Positions 35,791 through 47,389 of a DNA stretch of 64,000 bases are shown one piece after another. The notes under the pieces were generated by a model. It did not search any database and was not told the DNA's origin. It worked only from the letters and a program-made list of their open reading frames with translations. The stretch is taken from assembly GCF_001824475.1 (NCBI RefSeq), contig NZ_MHXN01000003.1:294834-358833 (forward strand). The letters run 5' to 3'. The stretch comes from Phenylobacterium sp. RIFCSPHIGHO2_01_FULL_69_31 (GTDB lineage: Bacteria; Pseudomonadota; Alphaproteobacteria; Caulobacterales; Caulobacteraceae). Each line of letters opens with the position of its first letter. Position 1 is the first letter of the stretch. The translations under genes and the position numbers were made by a program.

Positions 35791-36377
35791 TGGGGCGGAG
35801 GTTGCCTCGCGGGGTAGGCGGCGTCGAGCGCCAGGTTGGTCTCGAGGACATTCACCCGCGGCTGGCCCAGCACCCCGAAGGTGCGAGCCTCGACGTGGCG
35901 GCCGATCAGCGCCCGAACCTGCCCTACGGGCGCGCCGCGGGCTGCCGCAATCCGGGCGGCCTGCATCTCGGCATTGGCCGGCGAAATGTGCGGGTCCAGC
36001 CCGGAGGCGGAGGCCGTGACGGCGTCCGCGGGTATCGCGCCGGCGCCGGCCTCGGTCCTCAGCGCCGTCGCGCTGTCCTTGATCCGCTTCGCCAGGTCTT
36101 CGTTGAGCGGACCGAGGTTCGACCCCGACGAAGCCGAGGCGTCATAGCCATCGCTGCCGGCCGCCGAGGGCCGTCCGTGGAGGTATTGCGGCCCCGCGAA
36201 GGTCTGGCCGATGAGCTCGGAACCCACGACCCGGCCGTCGAGACGGATGAGGCTGCCGTTGGCCTGGTGGGGGAAGATCCCCTGGGCCAGGCCGGTGATC
36301 GCCAGCGGATAGGCGAGACCCAACAGGACCGTGAACAGTCCGAGGGACGCCAGCGCCGGCCGAACGAGTGCGAACAT
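35787..36377 (-). CDS. kdpC: KdpC subunit of K+-transporting ATPase
   Basis: GLAYPLAITGLAQ; GSELIGQTFAGPQYLHGRPSAAG; 4-bp overlap with kdpD. Confidence 0.96.
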   Translation of the reverse strand: MFALVRPALASLGLFTVLLGLAYPLAITGLAQGIFPHQANGSLIRLDGRVVGSELIGQTFAGPQYLHGRPSAAGSDGYDASASSGSNLGPLNEDLAKRIKDSATALRTEAGAGAIPADAVTASASGLDPHISPANAEMQAARIAAARGAPVGQVRALIGRHVEARTFGVLGQPRVNVLETNLALDAAYPARQPPPQ

Positions 36378-36394
36378 GGATGGCTCCTAGCGGA

Positions 36395-36499
36395 TCAGTT
36401 TGGCGCCGCCGACGCTGCGGAACTGGCGACGGCGATCAGGATGAGGAGGAGGATCAGGCCGCCGCTGACGACGGCCGCCCGGATCAGTTGCGTGTCCAT
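36395..36499 (-). CDS. Small predicted single-TM protein (34 aa) between kdpB and kdpC
   Basis: [37 protein letters not shown] overlaps kdpB stop as TGATG; followed by an AGGAG Shine-Dalgarno for kdpC. Confidence 0.6.
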   Translation of the reverse strand: MDTQLIRAAVVSGGLILLLILIAVASSAASAAPN

Positions 36500-38568
36500 C
36501 AGGCCAATCCCACGGCCGAGATCATCAGATCGATGACCTTGATCCCCACGAAGGGGGCGATGAGCCCGCCGAGGCCGTAGATCAAAAGGTTGCGCGACAG
36601 GAGCCGCGAGGCGCCGATGGCCTGGTAGCGCACGCCCCGCAAGGCGAGCGGGATCAGGAGCACGATGATCAGGGCGTTGAAGATCACCGCCGAGAGGATC
36701 GCGCTTTGCGGGCTCGCCAGGCCCATGATGTTGAGCGCACCCAGCGCCGGCAGAGAGGCGGCGAACATCGCCGGGATGATGGCGAAGTACTTGGCCACGT
36801 CGTTGGCGATCGAGAAGGTGGTCAGCGCCCCGCGGGTGATCAGCATCTGTTTGCCGACCTCCACGATCTCGATGACCTTGGTGGGATCGCTGTCCAGGTC
36901 GACCATGTTGCCGGCTTCGCGGGCCGCCTGGGCCCCGGTCTGCATGGCGACGCCCACGTCCGACTGGGCCAGCGCCGGCGCGTCGTTGGCGCCGTCGCCG
37001 CACATGGCGACCAGCCGGCCCTTGGCCTGTTCGGCGCGGATGAGCCGCAGCTTGTCCTCGGGCGTCGCCTCGGCAAGGAAGTCGTCGACGCCGGATTCCG
37101 AGGCGATGGCAGCCGCGGTCACCGGATTATCGCCGGTGATCATAACCGTGCGCAGGCCCATGCGGCGCAAGTCCGCGAACCGCTCCTTCACGCCCGGCTT
37201 GACCACGTCCTTGAGGTGGATGACGCCCACCAGCACGTTGTCCTCACTCACGGCCAGCGGCGTGCCGCCCGACCGCGCGATCCTGTCCACGGCCGCGGAC
37301 ACGTCGGTCGGCACGTCGGACGGGAGGAGACCGATCGATTTCAGCACGGCGTCGACCGCGCCCTTGCGCCAGGCCTTGCCGCCCGCGTTGAGGCCGGACT
37401 GGCGCGTCGTGGCCGAGAGGGGGATGATCTCGGCGCCCGCCGGCGCCTCGGCCACCAGGCCCTGGTTTCGCGCCAGCTCGACGATCGAGCGGCCTTCCGG
37501 CGTCTCATCCCCCAGCGAGGCCATCAACGCGGCCTGCAAGGCCCGTTCGGGCCGCACGTCCGGCGCCGGGACTACCTCGGTGGCCATGCGGTTGCCGAAG
37601 GTGATGGTGCCGGTCTTGTCGAGCAGCAGGGTGTCGACGTCGCCGGCCGCCTCCACCGCGCGGCCCGAAGTGGCCAGGACGTTGACCTTCAGCAGCCGGT
37701 CCATGCCGGCGATGCCCACGGCTGACAGCAGTCCGCCGATCGTGGTCGGGATCAGGGTGATGAACAGCGCGCCCAGCACGAGCGGGGACAGCGCGATCCC
37801 CGAATACTTGCCGAGGCCCAGCAGGGTCACGACGGCGATCAGGAACACCAGGGTCAGGCCCGCGAGGAGCACGGCGAGCGCGACCTCGTTGGGCGTCTTG
37901 CGCCGGTCGGCGCCTTCGACCATGGCGATCATCCGGTCGAGGAAGGTGTTCCCCGGTTCAGAGGTGATCCGCACCTTGATCCAGTCGGAGACGACGGTCG
38001 TGCCGCCGGTCACGGCCGAGCGGTCGCCGCCGCTCTCGCGGATCACCGGCGCGGACTCGCCGGTGATGGCGGCCTCGTTGACCGACGCCACGCCTTCGAC
38101 GATCTCGCCGTCGGCCGGGATCACGTCGCCGGCCTCGACCAGAACGACTTGGCCGGCGCCGAGTTCGTGGGCGGGCGTGGGCGCCACCGTGCCGGTGCGC
38201 TCGTCCACGATCAGCTTCGCCTTCGTGGTGACCCGCATGGCGCGCAGGCTGTCCGCAGCGGCCTTGCCGCGGCCCTCGGCGATACTCTCCGCGAAGTTCG
38301 CGAACAGCACCGTGGCCCAGAGCCAGAGCGCCAGTTGCAGGGCGAAGCTCCAATCGCTGCCGCGGGCGATCTCCATCGCCGCCGAGGCTGTGGCCAGCAC
38401 GGCCACCAGCCAGGTCGCGAAGATCACCGGATTGCCGGTCAGCTCGCGCGGATCGAGCTTCGCGAAGGAATCGCGCGTGGCGCGGGCGAGGATCGCCGGA
38501 TTGAGGCTCGTGGCCAGGGTCGAGGCCTTGCGGCGGTTCTCGCCGAGCGGAAGATGGGCGGAGGTCAT
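36499..38568 (-). CDS. kdpB: KdpB P-type ATPase catalytic subunit
   Basis: [14 protein letters not shown] phosphorylation motif; start moved to MTSAHLPL. Confidence 0.97.
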   Translation of the reverse strand: MTSAHLPLGENRRKASTLATSLNPAILARATRDSFAKLDPRELTGNPVIFATWLVAVLATASAAMEIARGSDWSFALQLALWLWATVLFANFAESIAEGRGKAAADSLRAMRVTTKAKLIVDERTGTVAPTPAHELGAGQVVLVEAGDVIPADGEIVEGVASVNEAAITGESAPVIRESGGDRSAVTGGTTVVSDWIKVRITSEPGNTFLDRMIAMVEGADRRKTPNEVALAVLLAGLTLVFLIAVVTLLGLGKYSGIALSPLVLGALFITLIPTTIGGLLSAVGIAGMDRLLKVNVLATSGRAVEAAGDVDTLLLDKTGTITFGNRMATEVVPAPDVRPERALQAALMASLGDETPEGRSIVELARNQGLVAEAPAGAEIIPLSATTRQSGLNAGGKAWRKGAVDAVLKSIGLLPSDVPTDVSAAVDRIARSGGTPLAVSEDNVLVGVIHLKDVVKPGVKERFADLRRMGLRTVMITGDNPVTAAAIASESGVDDFLAEATPEDKLRLIRAEQAKGRLVAMCGDGANDAPALAQSDVGVAMQTGAQAAREAGNMVDLDSDPTKVIEIVEVGKQMLITRGALTTFSIANDVAKYFAIIPAMFAASLPALGALNIMGLASPQSAILSAVIFNALIIVLLIPLALRGVRYQAIGASRLLSRNLLIYGLGGLIAPFVGIKVIDLMISAVGLA

Positions 38569-38585
38569 GACAGGAGTCCTGAGGC

Positions 38586-40298
<1,713 letters not shown>

Positions 40299-40323
40299 GG
40301 AATGGGTCCGTCAGAGCGGGCGG

Positions 40324-40410
40324 TCAGAAGCGATCTGGCCGCAGGAGGGCGGCCACCATGTAGCCGCCGATGACGAGCGCGCCCGCGCCCCAGATGAGCA
40401 TCTCGAGCAT
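40324..40410 (-). CDS. kdpF: KdpF small membrane subunit (28 aa)
   Basis: MLEMLIWGAGALVIGGYMVAALLRPDRF* has the typical KdpF C-terminus LLRPDRF. Confidence 0.88.
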   Translation of the reverse strand: MLEMLIWGAGALVIGGYMVAALLRPDRF

Positions 40411-40493
40411 CACAGCCGCCTCAGCGCCGCTGCGAACGCCCCGAACAGCGCAAAGACCCCGAGGCCCAGCGCGATGTAGACGATGTCGAGCAA
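40410..40493 (-). CDS. Small predicted single-TM protein (27 aa) upstream of kdpF
   Basis: TTG start with GGGAG ~8 nt upstream; (M)LDIVYIALGLGVFALFGAFAAALRRL*; stop overlaps kdpF start as TGATG. Confidence 0.6.
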   Translation of the reverse strand: MLDIVYIALGLGVFALFGAFAAALRRL

Positions 40494-40580
40494 TGGCTCG
40501 CTCCCGCTTCAGGTCGAATTTGAGCCTGGGGAGGTAGCAAGCCGGGGCGTAAAGGCTCCATTCGGAAGGCCCCACCCGCG

Positions 40581-40597
40581 CATAAGGAAGCCGTAAA
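40581..40597 (-). promoter_or_regulatory. Candidate KdpE-binding direct repeat TTTACG-N5-CTTATG (minus strand)
   Basis: 6-5-6 architecture like the E. coli KdpE site TTTATA-N5-TTTACA; upstream of the kdp operon. Confidence 0.4.
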
Positions 40598-40617
40598 GAT
40601 CGCGGGCCTGGGGACCT

Positions 40618-42078
40618 TCAGGCGGGAAGGCCGGCCAATCGCGCGAGCGCCGCGACATCGAACGCGCGCTCGAGCTCGGCGGCGATCTCGTCCAGCGCCG
40701 TATCCACGGCGACGGCGTGGTCGCCGGTCCGGGCCGCGGCGCCCAGGCCGGCGAGGACCACCGCGCGAGCGCTTGGGTCGGCGAACAGGCCATGGACGTA
40801 GCATCCGGAAATCCGGCCGTCGGGCGAGACCGCGCCGTCGGGTGCGCCGTCGGCCAAGGCCAGCATGGGCCTCGCCAGTCCCTCGCCGCGCGTGCGGCCG
40901 ATGTGCATCTCGTAGCCGCGGAACGCGCCGCCGCCCTGGAGCTGGCCGGAGACGGGGCGCAGTACCTTGTCGCCAGCCAGCACGGTCTCGATGTCCAGGA
41001 GGCCCAGGCCCGCCGCCGATCCCGGCGGCCCCTCGACGCCCTCAGGGTCCGCGATGCGGGCGCCCAGCATCTGGTAGCCGCCGCAGATCCCCATGACGCG
41101 CCCGCCCCGGCGCACATGGCCGGCCAGGTCGACGTCCCAGCCCTGGCCGCGCAGGAAGGCCAGGTCGGCAAGCGTCGCCTTGGTCCCCGGCAGGATCACG
41201 AGGTCGGCGTCGCCCGGCAGAGGCTGTCCGGGCGGGATGAAGCACAGGTCCACGTCGGGCTCTGCGCGAAGCGGGTCGAAGTCGTCGAAGTTGGCGATCC
41301 GGGACAGCATCGGGACGACGATCTTCACCCGCCGTGTGCCCCCGTCCCCCGGACGCTGCAGCACCACGGCGTCTTCCGCCGGCAGGCGCGCGGCGGCGGC
41401 CAGCCAGGGCGCCATGCCCAGGTCCCGCCAGCCGGTTCTGGCGGCGATCTCGGCGCGACCTTCGTCGAACAGGGCGGGATCACCCCGGAACTTGTTGATC
41501 AGGAAGCCGTGGATGCGGTCGCGGTCGGGGCCATCCAGCACCGCGTGGGCGCCGACCAGGCTCGCGATCACGTGCCCGCGGTCGATGTCGCCCACCAGCA
41601 CCACCGGAACGTCGGCTGCGTGGGCGAAGCCCATGTTGGCGATGTCGCCCGCCCGCAGGTTGGTCTCGGCCGGGCTGCCAGCGCCCTCGACCAGGACGAG
41701 GTCGGCCTCTGTCTGGAGCCGCCGGAAGCTCTCCACGACCGTCGGCAGCAGGCTGGCCTTGCGATCCTGGTAGGCCCGCGCCTGCCAGGTCCCTTGGACC
41801 TTTCCGCGGACCACGAGTTGGGCGCCGACGTCGGACTGCGGCTTCAGCAGCACCGGGTTCATGTGGACGCTGGGGGGCACGCGGCACGCCAGCGCCTGAA
41901 GCGCCTGGGCCCGGCCGATCTCGCCGCCTTCCGCCGTCACGGCGGCGTTGTTCGACATGTTCTGGGGCTTGAACGGGCGCACGCGATGGCCGCGGTTGGC
42001 GAACAGCCGGCAGAGGCCGGCCACCAGGACCGACTTGCCCACGTCCGAGCCGCAGCCCTGCAGCATCAGGGCGGCCAT
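40618..42078 (-). CDS. cobQ: Cobyric acid synthase CobQ/CbiP
   Basis: [41 protein letters not shown]. Confidence 0.96.
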   Translation of the reverse strand: MAALMLQGCGSDVGKSVLVAGLCRLFANRGHRVRPFKPQNMSNNAAVTAEGGEIGRAQALQALACRVPPSVHMNPVLLKPQSDVGAQLVVRGKVQGTWQARAYQDRKASLLPTVVESFRRLQTEADLVLVEGAGSPAETNLRAGDIANMGFAHAADVPVVLVGDIDRGHVIASLVGAHAVLDGPDRDRIHGFLINKFRGDPALFDEGRAEIAARTGWRDLGMAPWLAAAARLPAEDAVVLQRPGDGGTRRVKIVVPMLSRIANFDDFDPLRAEPDVDLCFIPPGQPLPGDADLVILPGTKATLADLAFLRGQGWDVDLAGHVRRGGRVMGICGGYQMLGARIADPEGVEGPPGSAAGLGLLDIETVLAGDKVLRPVSGQLQGGGAFRGYEMHIGRTRGEGLARPMLALADGAPDGAVSPDGRISGCYVHGLFADPSARAVVLAGLGAAARTGDHAVAVDTALDEIAAELERAFDVAALARLAGLPA

Positions 42079-42079
42079 C

Positions 42080-42856
42080 TCAGGCGGGTCCGACGTAGTC
42101 GACGATCACCTCGCGCCCGGAGCCCAGGATCGTGGCCTCGACCTCGAACACCTCGCGCAGCAGGCCGGAGCTCAAGACCTCGGCCGTTGGGCCGAAGGCC
42201 GTCATGCGCCCCTGGCGCAACGCCATGATGTGCGTGGCGTGCCGCGCGGCCAGGGTCAGGTCATGGATGGTCGCCACCACCAGCCGCCCCTCATCCACCG
42301 CAAGGCGCCGCAGGCGGGCCACCGTGTCGAGGCGGTGGCGCGGATCGAGGCCCGAGACCGGCTCGTCGGCGAGCAGCACGTCTGGGTTTCCGATGAGCGC
42401 CCGGGCCAGCATCGCGCGGGCCAGTTCTCCGCCCGACAGGGTCGTGGCGGCCTGCAAGCGGTGCGCCTGAAGATCGCACGCCTCGATGGCCTGGGTGAGC
42501 CTGGGCTCCAGCCCGCCCGGCAGGCCGCCCAGCGCGGGAAGCTGCGGCGTCAGCCCCAGCGCCACCAGATGTTCCACGGAGATCGGCCACTCGGCCCGCA
42601 GGCGCTGGGGCAGATAGGCCCGCCGCTGCGCCAGGTCGCGGCCGGCGAAATCCAGGACCGCGCGGCCATCGAGCGCGACCTCGCCGACCTCGGGCTTCAA
42701 CAAGCCCGCCAGGCAATTCAGCAGCGTCGATTTCCCGGCCCCGTTCGCGCCGATCAACGCCACGAACATGCCCGAGCGCAGGGTGACCGACACGCCGTCG
42801 ACGATCGCGCGTCCGCCGCGCCGGACACTGATGTCCCGGGCCGCGAGCTCCGTCAT
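42080..42856 (-). CDS. btuD: Cobalamin/iron-siderophore-type ABC transporter ATP-binding protein (BtuD/FecE family)
   Basis: Walker [34 protein letters not shown]; start at MTELAARD, not listed 44074. Confidence 0.88.
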   Translation of the reverse strand: MTELAARDISVRRGGRAIVDGVSVTLRSGMFVALIGANGAGKSTLLNCLAGLLKPEVGEVALDGRAVLDFAGRDLAQRRAYLPQRLRAEWPISVEHLVALGLTPQLPALGGLPGGLEPRLTQAIEACDLQAHRLQAATTLSGGELARAMLARALIGNPDVLLADEPVSGLDPRHRLDTVARLRRLAVDEGRLVVATIHDLTLAARHATHIMALRQGRMTAFGPTAEVLSSGLLREVFEVEATILGSGREVIVDYVGPA

Positions 42857-43842
42857 GGCGCCATCCTGCGCAGCCGGACCACCAGCCAGAAGAAGAACGG
42901 CGTCCCCAGCAGACTGGTGATCACGCCAAGGCGCAGCTCCGAACTGGTGTGCAGCACCCGCGTCCCAATATCGGCCAGCAGCAGGAGCGCCGCGCCGAAC
43001 AGCGCCGAGGGCAGCATCGTGAGACGCGGCAGGTAGCCTACGAACGGACGCACCAGGTGCGGCGCGATCAGGCCGATGAAGCCGATGGAGCCCGTGACCG
43101 AGGTCGCCGCGCCCGCCGCGAGGCCGACGCCGAGCAGGGCGAGCACGCGTGTCCGGTCGAGGTCGACGCCGAGGCTGGCCGCCTGCTCCTCGCCTAGCGC
43201 CAGGGCGTCGATGGACCGGCCCAGCGTCGACAGGACCAGGATGCCCGCCAGGATGAACGGGCCCGCCAGCAGGATGTGCTCCCAGCTCTTCTGCGACAGC
43301 GAGCCCAGCATCCAGATGCTCATCTCGAAGGCTGCGTAGGGATTGGGGGCGAAGTTGAGCGCCATGGCCAGAAAGGCGGCCATGAGACCCGAGACAGCGG
43401 CTCCGGCCAGGATCAGGCTGAGCGTCCCGCCACGCCCCAGCGCGAAGGTCAGCGCCCCGGCCCCCAGCGCCCCCGCCAGCCCCAGGAGCGGGGTCGCCAG
43501 GCTGAAGACGGCGGCCAGACCGAAATAGATCGAGATGACCGCCCCCACGGCCGCGCCGCTGGAGACGCCCAGCAGGCCCGGCTCGGCCAGCGGATTGCGC
43601 AGCAGCCCTTGCAGCACCGCCCCCGAGAGGCCGAGCGCTCCTCCGACCAGCACCGCCAGGATCGTGCGCGGCAAGCGAAGCTCGGTGATCACCAGGTGCG
43701 CGAGGTTGGTGTCGCTGGAGAAGAACCCCTCCACGAGCGCCTGGGGACTGATGTTGACGCGGCCGAGAAACAGCGACGCGAGCGAAGCAGCCGCGAGAAG
43801 CCCCAGCGCGATCGCGTTCATCGGGAGACGCCGGTCCGTCAT
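42853..43842 (-). CDS. btuC: ABC transporter permease, BtuC/FecCD family
   Basis: LRLPRTILAVLVGGALGLSGAVLQGLLRNPLAEPGLLGVSSGAAVGA; FIGLIAPHLVR. Confidence 0.9.
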   Translation of the reverse strand: MTDRRLPMNAIALGLLAAASLASLFLGRVNISPQALVEGFFSSDTNLAHLVITELRLPRTILAVLVGGALGLSGAVLQGLLRNPLAEPGLLGVSSGAAVGAVISIYFGLAAVFSLATPLLGLAGALGAGALTFALGRGGTLSLILAGAAVSGLMAAFLAMALNFAPNPYAAFEMSIWMLGSLSQKSWEHILLAGPFILAGILVLSTLGRSIDALALGEEQAASLGVDLDRTRVLALLGVGLAAGAATSVTGSIGFIGLIAPHLVRPFVGYLPRLTMLPSALFGAALLLLADIGTRVLHTSSELRLGVITSLLGTPFFFWLVVRLRRMAP

Positions 43843-44681
43843 CGCGGACTTCCCGCGCGCGGCGGCAGGGCGTCGAGACGACGGCGCAACTCCACGGCCG
43901 CCGTCGCGGACTGCGGAAGGCCGCAGTTGAAGGCCGTTTCCGGATAGGGGATGCGCCGGCCGGCGAATGCCCGGCGAACCACACGATGCCGCGCCTCGTC
44001 GTTCTGGAGCAGCGGACGGCCATCGCCCCCGAACAGCAGGGCCTCCGGGTTCGCCGCCAACAGGCGCTCGACATCGAAGCTGGTGTAGGCGCTACCGGGC
44101 CGGGCGGCGATGTTGACCGCGCCCGCCGCCGCGAAGATGCGGTTGGCGAAGGTGTCCATGCCTGGAACCGTGGCGCCGCCGTCCCAGGCCACGACCCTTA
44201 CCGGGCGCGGCGGCGGTCGCGCCGCTAGGGCCGCGAGCTGCGCGTCCATCCCGCCTATGAGGGCTTCGGCCCGCGCGGGCTCGCCGACGGCCGCGCCCAC
44301 CTGGCGCAGCGACCGGCGGACGTCGGCGAAGTCGCGAACGCTCTTCACCTCCACGATCGGCGCGCCCACCTCGCGGGCGAGGCGTCGCGTGACGGCCAAT
44401 GAGAAGTCGCCCGTCAGGATCAGGTCAGGACGGAATCTGATGATGTCCTCGGGCGTCCCGTAGTTGACCGCGATCCCGTCGGCCGCGCCGGGAAACAGCG
44501 AGCGGGCGCCGTCCCGGGCCAGGTAGGTGACGCCGGCGATCCGCGCCTTCGGAACCAGCTGCAGCACCAGCAGGTCGGTGCACTGGTTCATCGAGAGGAT
44601 GCGCTGCGGTTTCGCCGCGACCGTCCCCGAGGAGAGGGCCGCGGCGATGGCGATCGCAGCGATGCGCAGGGCGCGTCTCAT
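43839..44681 (-). CDS. btuF: ABC transporter substrate-binding protein (BtuF-like)
   Basis: PQRILSMNQCTDLLVLQL; EDIIRFRPDLILTG; in B12 operon. Confidence 0.85.
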   Translation of the reverse strand: MRRALRIAAIAIAAALSSGTVAAKPQRILSMNQCTDLLVLQLVPKARIAGVTYLARDGARSLFPGAADGIAVNYGTPEDIIRFRPDLILTGDFSLAVTRRLAREVGAPIVEVKSVRDFADVRRSLRQVGAAVGEPARAEALIGGMDAQLAALAARPPPRPVRVVAWDGGATVPGMDTFANRIFAAAGAVNIAARPGSAYTSFDVERLLAANPEALLFGGDGRPLLQNDEARHRVVRRAFAGRRIPYPETAFNCGLPQSATAAVELRRRLDALPPRAGSPR

Positions 44682-44697
44682 CGATGCCGGCTCGTCC

Positions 44698-46707
44698 TCA
44701 GAACTTGATCCGCGCGCCGAGTGTGGCGGTGCGGCCCTGCGACGGGAAGCCGAAGACCTCGTAATAGTCCTCGTCGGCCAGGTTCTCGACCCGCCCGAAC
44801 ACCTCGACGCTCTCCGACAGGTCGTAAGCGGCCGCCAGGTTGACGAGGGTGAAGGACGGCAGCACCACCCTGCCGGCGTTTGCGCCCGTGGCCGGCCTGA
44901 CGTCGGGCAGTGAGGCGGGGAACGGCGCCGCGATCCCCGAGAAGTTCGAGTCCAGCTGCTTGCCGTTGTAGCGCACGGTGAGGTTCACGGTCGCGCGGCC
45001 GTCCAGAGGCTTCCAGGTCAAGTTGGCGCTGGCGATGTCCGGGGCCCGCCGGATCTCCTCCAGACCGTTCTCCTCGGCGTCGAGGTGGGTGTAGCTGGCC
45101 GTCAGCGATAGCTCACGCGTCATCTCGAGCGTTCCGAACAGCTCCACGCCCGTCTGCTTGGACTTGGAGGTGCGGTTGCACGTGGTGCTGGTCCCCGCCG
45201 GCGGGGCGGGGCACGCGGCCGGAAGGCCCGGGCCGCCGAAGTACGAGAAGATCTCGTTCTTCAGGCGGGCGTCGAAATAGGTCGCGCCCAAAGTCGCTCG
45301 CCCGTCCCAGAGGGACAGGTCGGCGCCGACCTCCCAGCCTCGCGATGTCTCCGGCTTCAGGTTCGGATTGCCCACGAAGGGGAACGGGCCGGTGGCGTTG
45401 AACCCGAACAGCTCGGTCTGGCTGGGGTTCTTGATCCCCGTACCGCCCGCCGCGCGCACCCGAAGCGTCTCGTTGAAGCGGTAGAAGCCCTGTGCCTTCC
45501 AGGTCGTCGCGTCCTCGAAGAGGTCGTTGTCGTCGTGGCGCACCGCCCCGCCCACGCCGGCCTTGTCGCCGATCTCCAGGTCGTACTGGGCGACCAGGCC
45601 CTTGTTCTCGATCGACCGCCGCGTGGTGTCGGCGCCGGCGCTGGGCGGCGAGGTGTTCTGGTAGGTCTCCTTCTCCCAGTCGAAGGCGCCGGTGATCCGA
45701 TGCGTCAGCGCCCCCGTCTGCAGGCGGTAGGCGGTGACGTACGACGCCTTCGTGCGCACGCCATCGTCGCCGCTGGCCCGGGCGTTGCCAGCATAGCCCT
45801 TCCGCTTCGCGTCCACCCCTTGCACCGAAAGGCTGTGGGTCCACGCGCCATCCAGCAGCGCCAGGTCCCCGCCCACGAGGTAGTAGAGGCTGACGGCGTC
45901 GAAGTAGCTTCCGGGACTGTCGACCTGGCCGCGCCCGAAGGCGGAGCTGTTGGTTTCCGCGTGGGTGTCGGTGTAGCGCAGCACGCCGCGCAGCCTGAGC
46001 GCCTCGGTGACCTGATAGCCGGCCTTCGCCGAGAACGACTGCAGCTCCGATCCCAGCTTCCGCGTTCCGCCCGGCAGGGTCTGGCCGACATAGCCGTCGG
46101 TGCGTTGGACCCCGGCGTTCAGGACCACGTCCAGCGGACCTACCACGGCCGCGTAGCGGGCCGAGCCGCCCAGGGTGTCCTGCGAGCCGAACTCCACCCG
46201 CATCCGCCCGCCGGGCGCCTCGGCCGCAGTCGGGGTGATGTAGTTGATAACGCCGGCGACGGCGTCCGAGCCATAGAGCGCGCTCTGGGCGCCGCGCAGG
46301 ATCTCGATGCGGGCCACGTCGTCGCCCAGCAGGGTGGCGAAGTCGAACTCGCCCAGGAACGGATCGGAGGCCTCCACGCCGTCGATAAGCGTGAGGACGT
46401 GATTGCCCTCGGTCCCGCGCACCCGCACCTGGGTCTGGCCGCCGATCGCGCCGGTGCGGCTCACCGCAAAACCGGGCACGTCCCGCAGCACGTCGGAGAC
46501 GATGCGGACCTGGCGATCCTGCATCTGGATCGGCGTGATGACTGTGACGGACGCGCCCATCCTGTCGGCTTCGACGCCGTCGGCCCCGCGCGTAGCGGTG
46601 ACGATGACCCCTTCGACATCGGCTCCGGCCTCGTCAGCCCAGGCCGCCGCCGGCTGGCCCAGCAACAGCGCCGCAAGCCCGGCGCTCGTGAAATATCTCC
46701 TGGCCAT
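44698..46707 (-). CDS. btuB: BtuB-like TonB-dependent vitamin B12 receptor
   Basis: EGVIVTATRGADGV; plug domain; downstream of cobalamin riboswitch. Confidence 0.9.
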   Translation of the reverse strand: MARRYFTSAGLAALLLGQPAAAWADEAGADVEGVIVTATRGADGVEADRMGASVTVITPIQMQDRQVRIVSDVLRDVPGFAVSRTGAIGGQTQVRVRGTEGNHVLTLIDGVEASDPFLGEFDFATLLGDDVARIEILRGAQSALYGSDAVAGVINYITPTAAEAPGGRMRVEFGSQDTLGGSARYAAVVGPLDVVLNAGVQRTDGYVGQTLPGGTRKLGSELQSFSAKAGYQVTEALRLRGVLRYTDTHAETNSSAFGRGQVDSPGSYFDAVSLYYLVGGDLALLDGAWTHSLSVQGVDAKRKGYAGNARASGDDGVRTKASYVTAYRLQTGALTHRITGAFDWEKETYQNTSPPSAGADTTRRSIENKGLVAQYDLEIGDKAGVGGAVRHDDNDLFEDATTWKAQGFYRFNETLRVRAAGGTGIKNPSQTELFGFNATGPFPFVGNPNLKPETSRGWEVGADLSLWDGRATLGATYFDARLKNEIFSYFGGPGLPAACPAPPAGTSTTCNRTSKSKQTGVELFGTLEMTRELSLTASYTHLDAEENGLEEIRRAPDIASANLTWKPLDGRATVNLTVRYNGKQLDSNFSGIAAPFPASLPDVRPATGANAGRVVLPSFTLVNLAAAYDLSESVEVFGRVENLADEDYYEVFGFPSQGRTATLGARIKF

Positions 46708-46909
46708 GAAGCGGCCCCCTCTGTCCGGCGTCCAACGACATGCGGAGGACCTCCCGCCTCGCCACCGCGCCGCGGGTCGACAGGCCGGCGGGCATGGACG
46801 CCTGGCAGGCGCCGCCGGTCGGTCGAAACGGCCTCCGCCGCTTCTTCGTCGTCGCTCAGACGGAGTTCCGCGCCTTGGAGGTCCACTGCCCCAGAGCTCG
46901 AGCGACGCG

Positions 46910-47085
46910 CACCGGCCGGTTTCCTGGCTCGCGGGTCACAGCGTCAGACGGACACCTTCCCAGGCCCGAAGGCCCAGTGGCTGGCGGCAAAACCGCCAAG
47001 TCGTCTGCGCTCACCGCTCACAGTTGCAGGGACAGCTGCAGATCGGGGCTAAGCCCCTACTGCATTCCCGATTAAGCCCGAAGGC
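46910..47085 (-). ncRNA. Cobalamin (B12) riboswitch
   Basis: Minus strand: TTAATCGGGAATGCAGTAGGGGC…AGCTGTCCCTGCAACTGTGAGCGG…AGCCACTGGGCC…TGGGAAGG…TGACCCGCGAGCCAGGAAACCGGCC, matching conserved core blocks. Confidence 0.93.
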
Positions 47086-47101
47086 TCCGGCGCGCTAAGT
47101 G

Positions 47102-47128
47102 GACGACCCACCAAGGCGGGGGGTCGTC
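47102..47128. terminator. Stem-loop GACGACCC-N11-GGGTCGTC between rubredoxin gene and B12 leader
   Basis: 8-bp perfect arms; no clear T-tract, so terminator role is tentative. Confidence 0.4.
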
Positions 47129-47209
47129 ACAGGGCCTCATTGTGGCGTTTTCGACGCCGTGTCCACTCGTTTGGCGGCGCGCGCCGGTCGAAGGTGACGC
47201 TGCGGCAAC

Positions 47210-47389
47210 TCACAGCTCGACCATGTCGAAGTCGGCCTTGGCCGTGCCGCACATGGGGCATTCCCAGTTATCCGGGATATCCGCCCAGCGCGTTCCGGGG
47301 GCAAGGCCCTCGGCCGGGTCGCCCGCCTCCTCGTCATAGAGGTAACCGCAGGTGCGGCATTGCCAGGTCTTGTAGGGGGCGTCGGTCAT
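47210..47389 (-). CDS. Rubredoxin (59 aa; below the ORF-track cutoff)
   Basis: MTDAPYKTWQCRTCGYLYDEEAGDPAEGLAPGTRWADIPDNWECPMCGTAKADFDMVEL*: two CxxCG knuckles and rubredoxin core. Confidence 0.96.
   Translation of the reverse strand: MTDAPYKTWQCRTCGYLYDEEAGDPAEGLAPGTRWADIPDNWECPMCGTAKADFDMVEL

Noticed and set aside
42857-44074. Long N-terminal extension of the btuD ORF in the track (664 aa)
   Set aside because: The extension is out-of-frame read-through over btuC/btuF; the real ABC ATPase begins at MTELAARD (42856).
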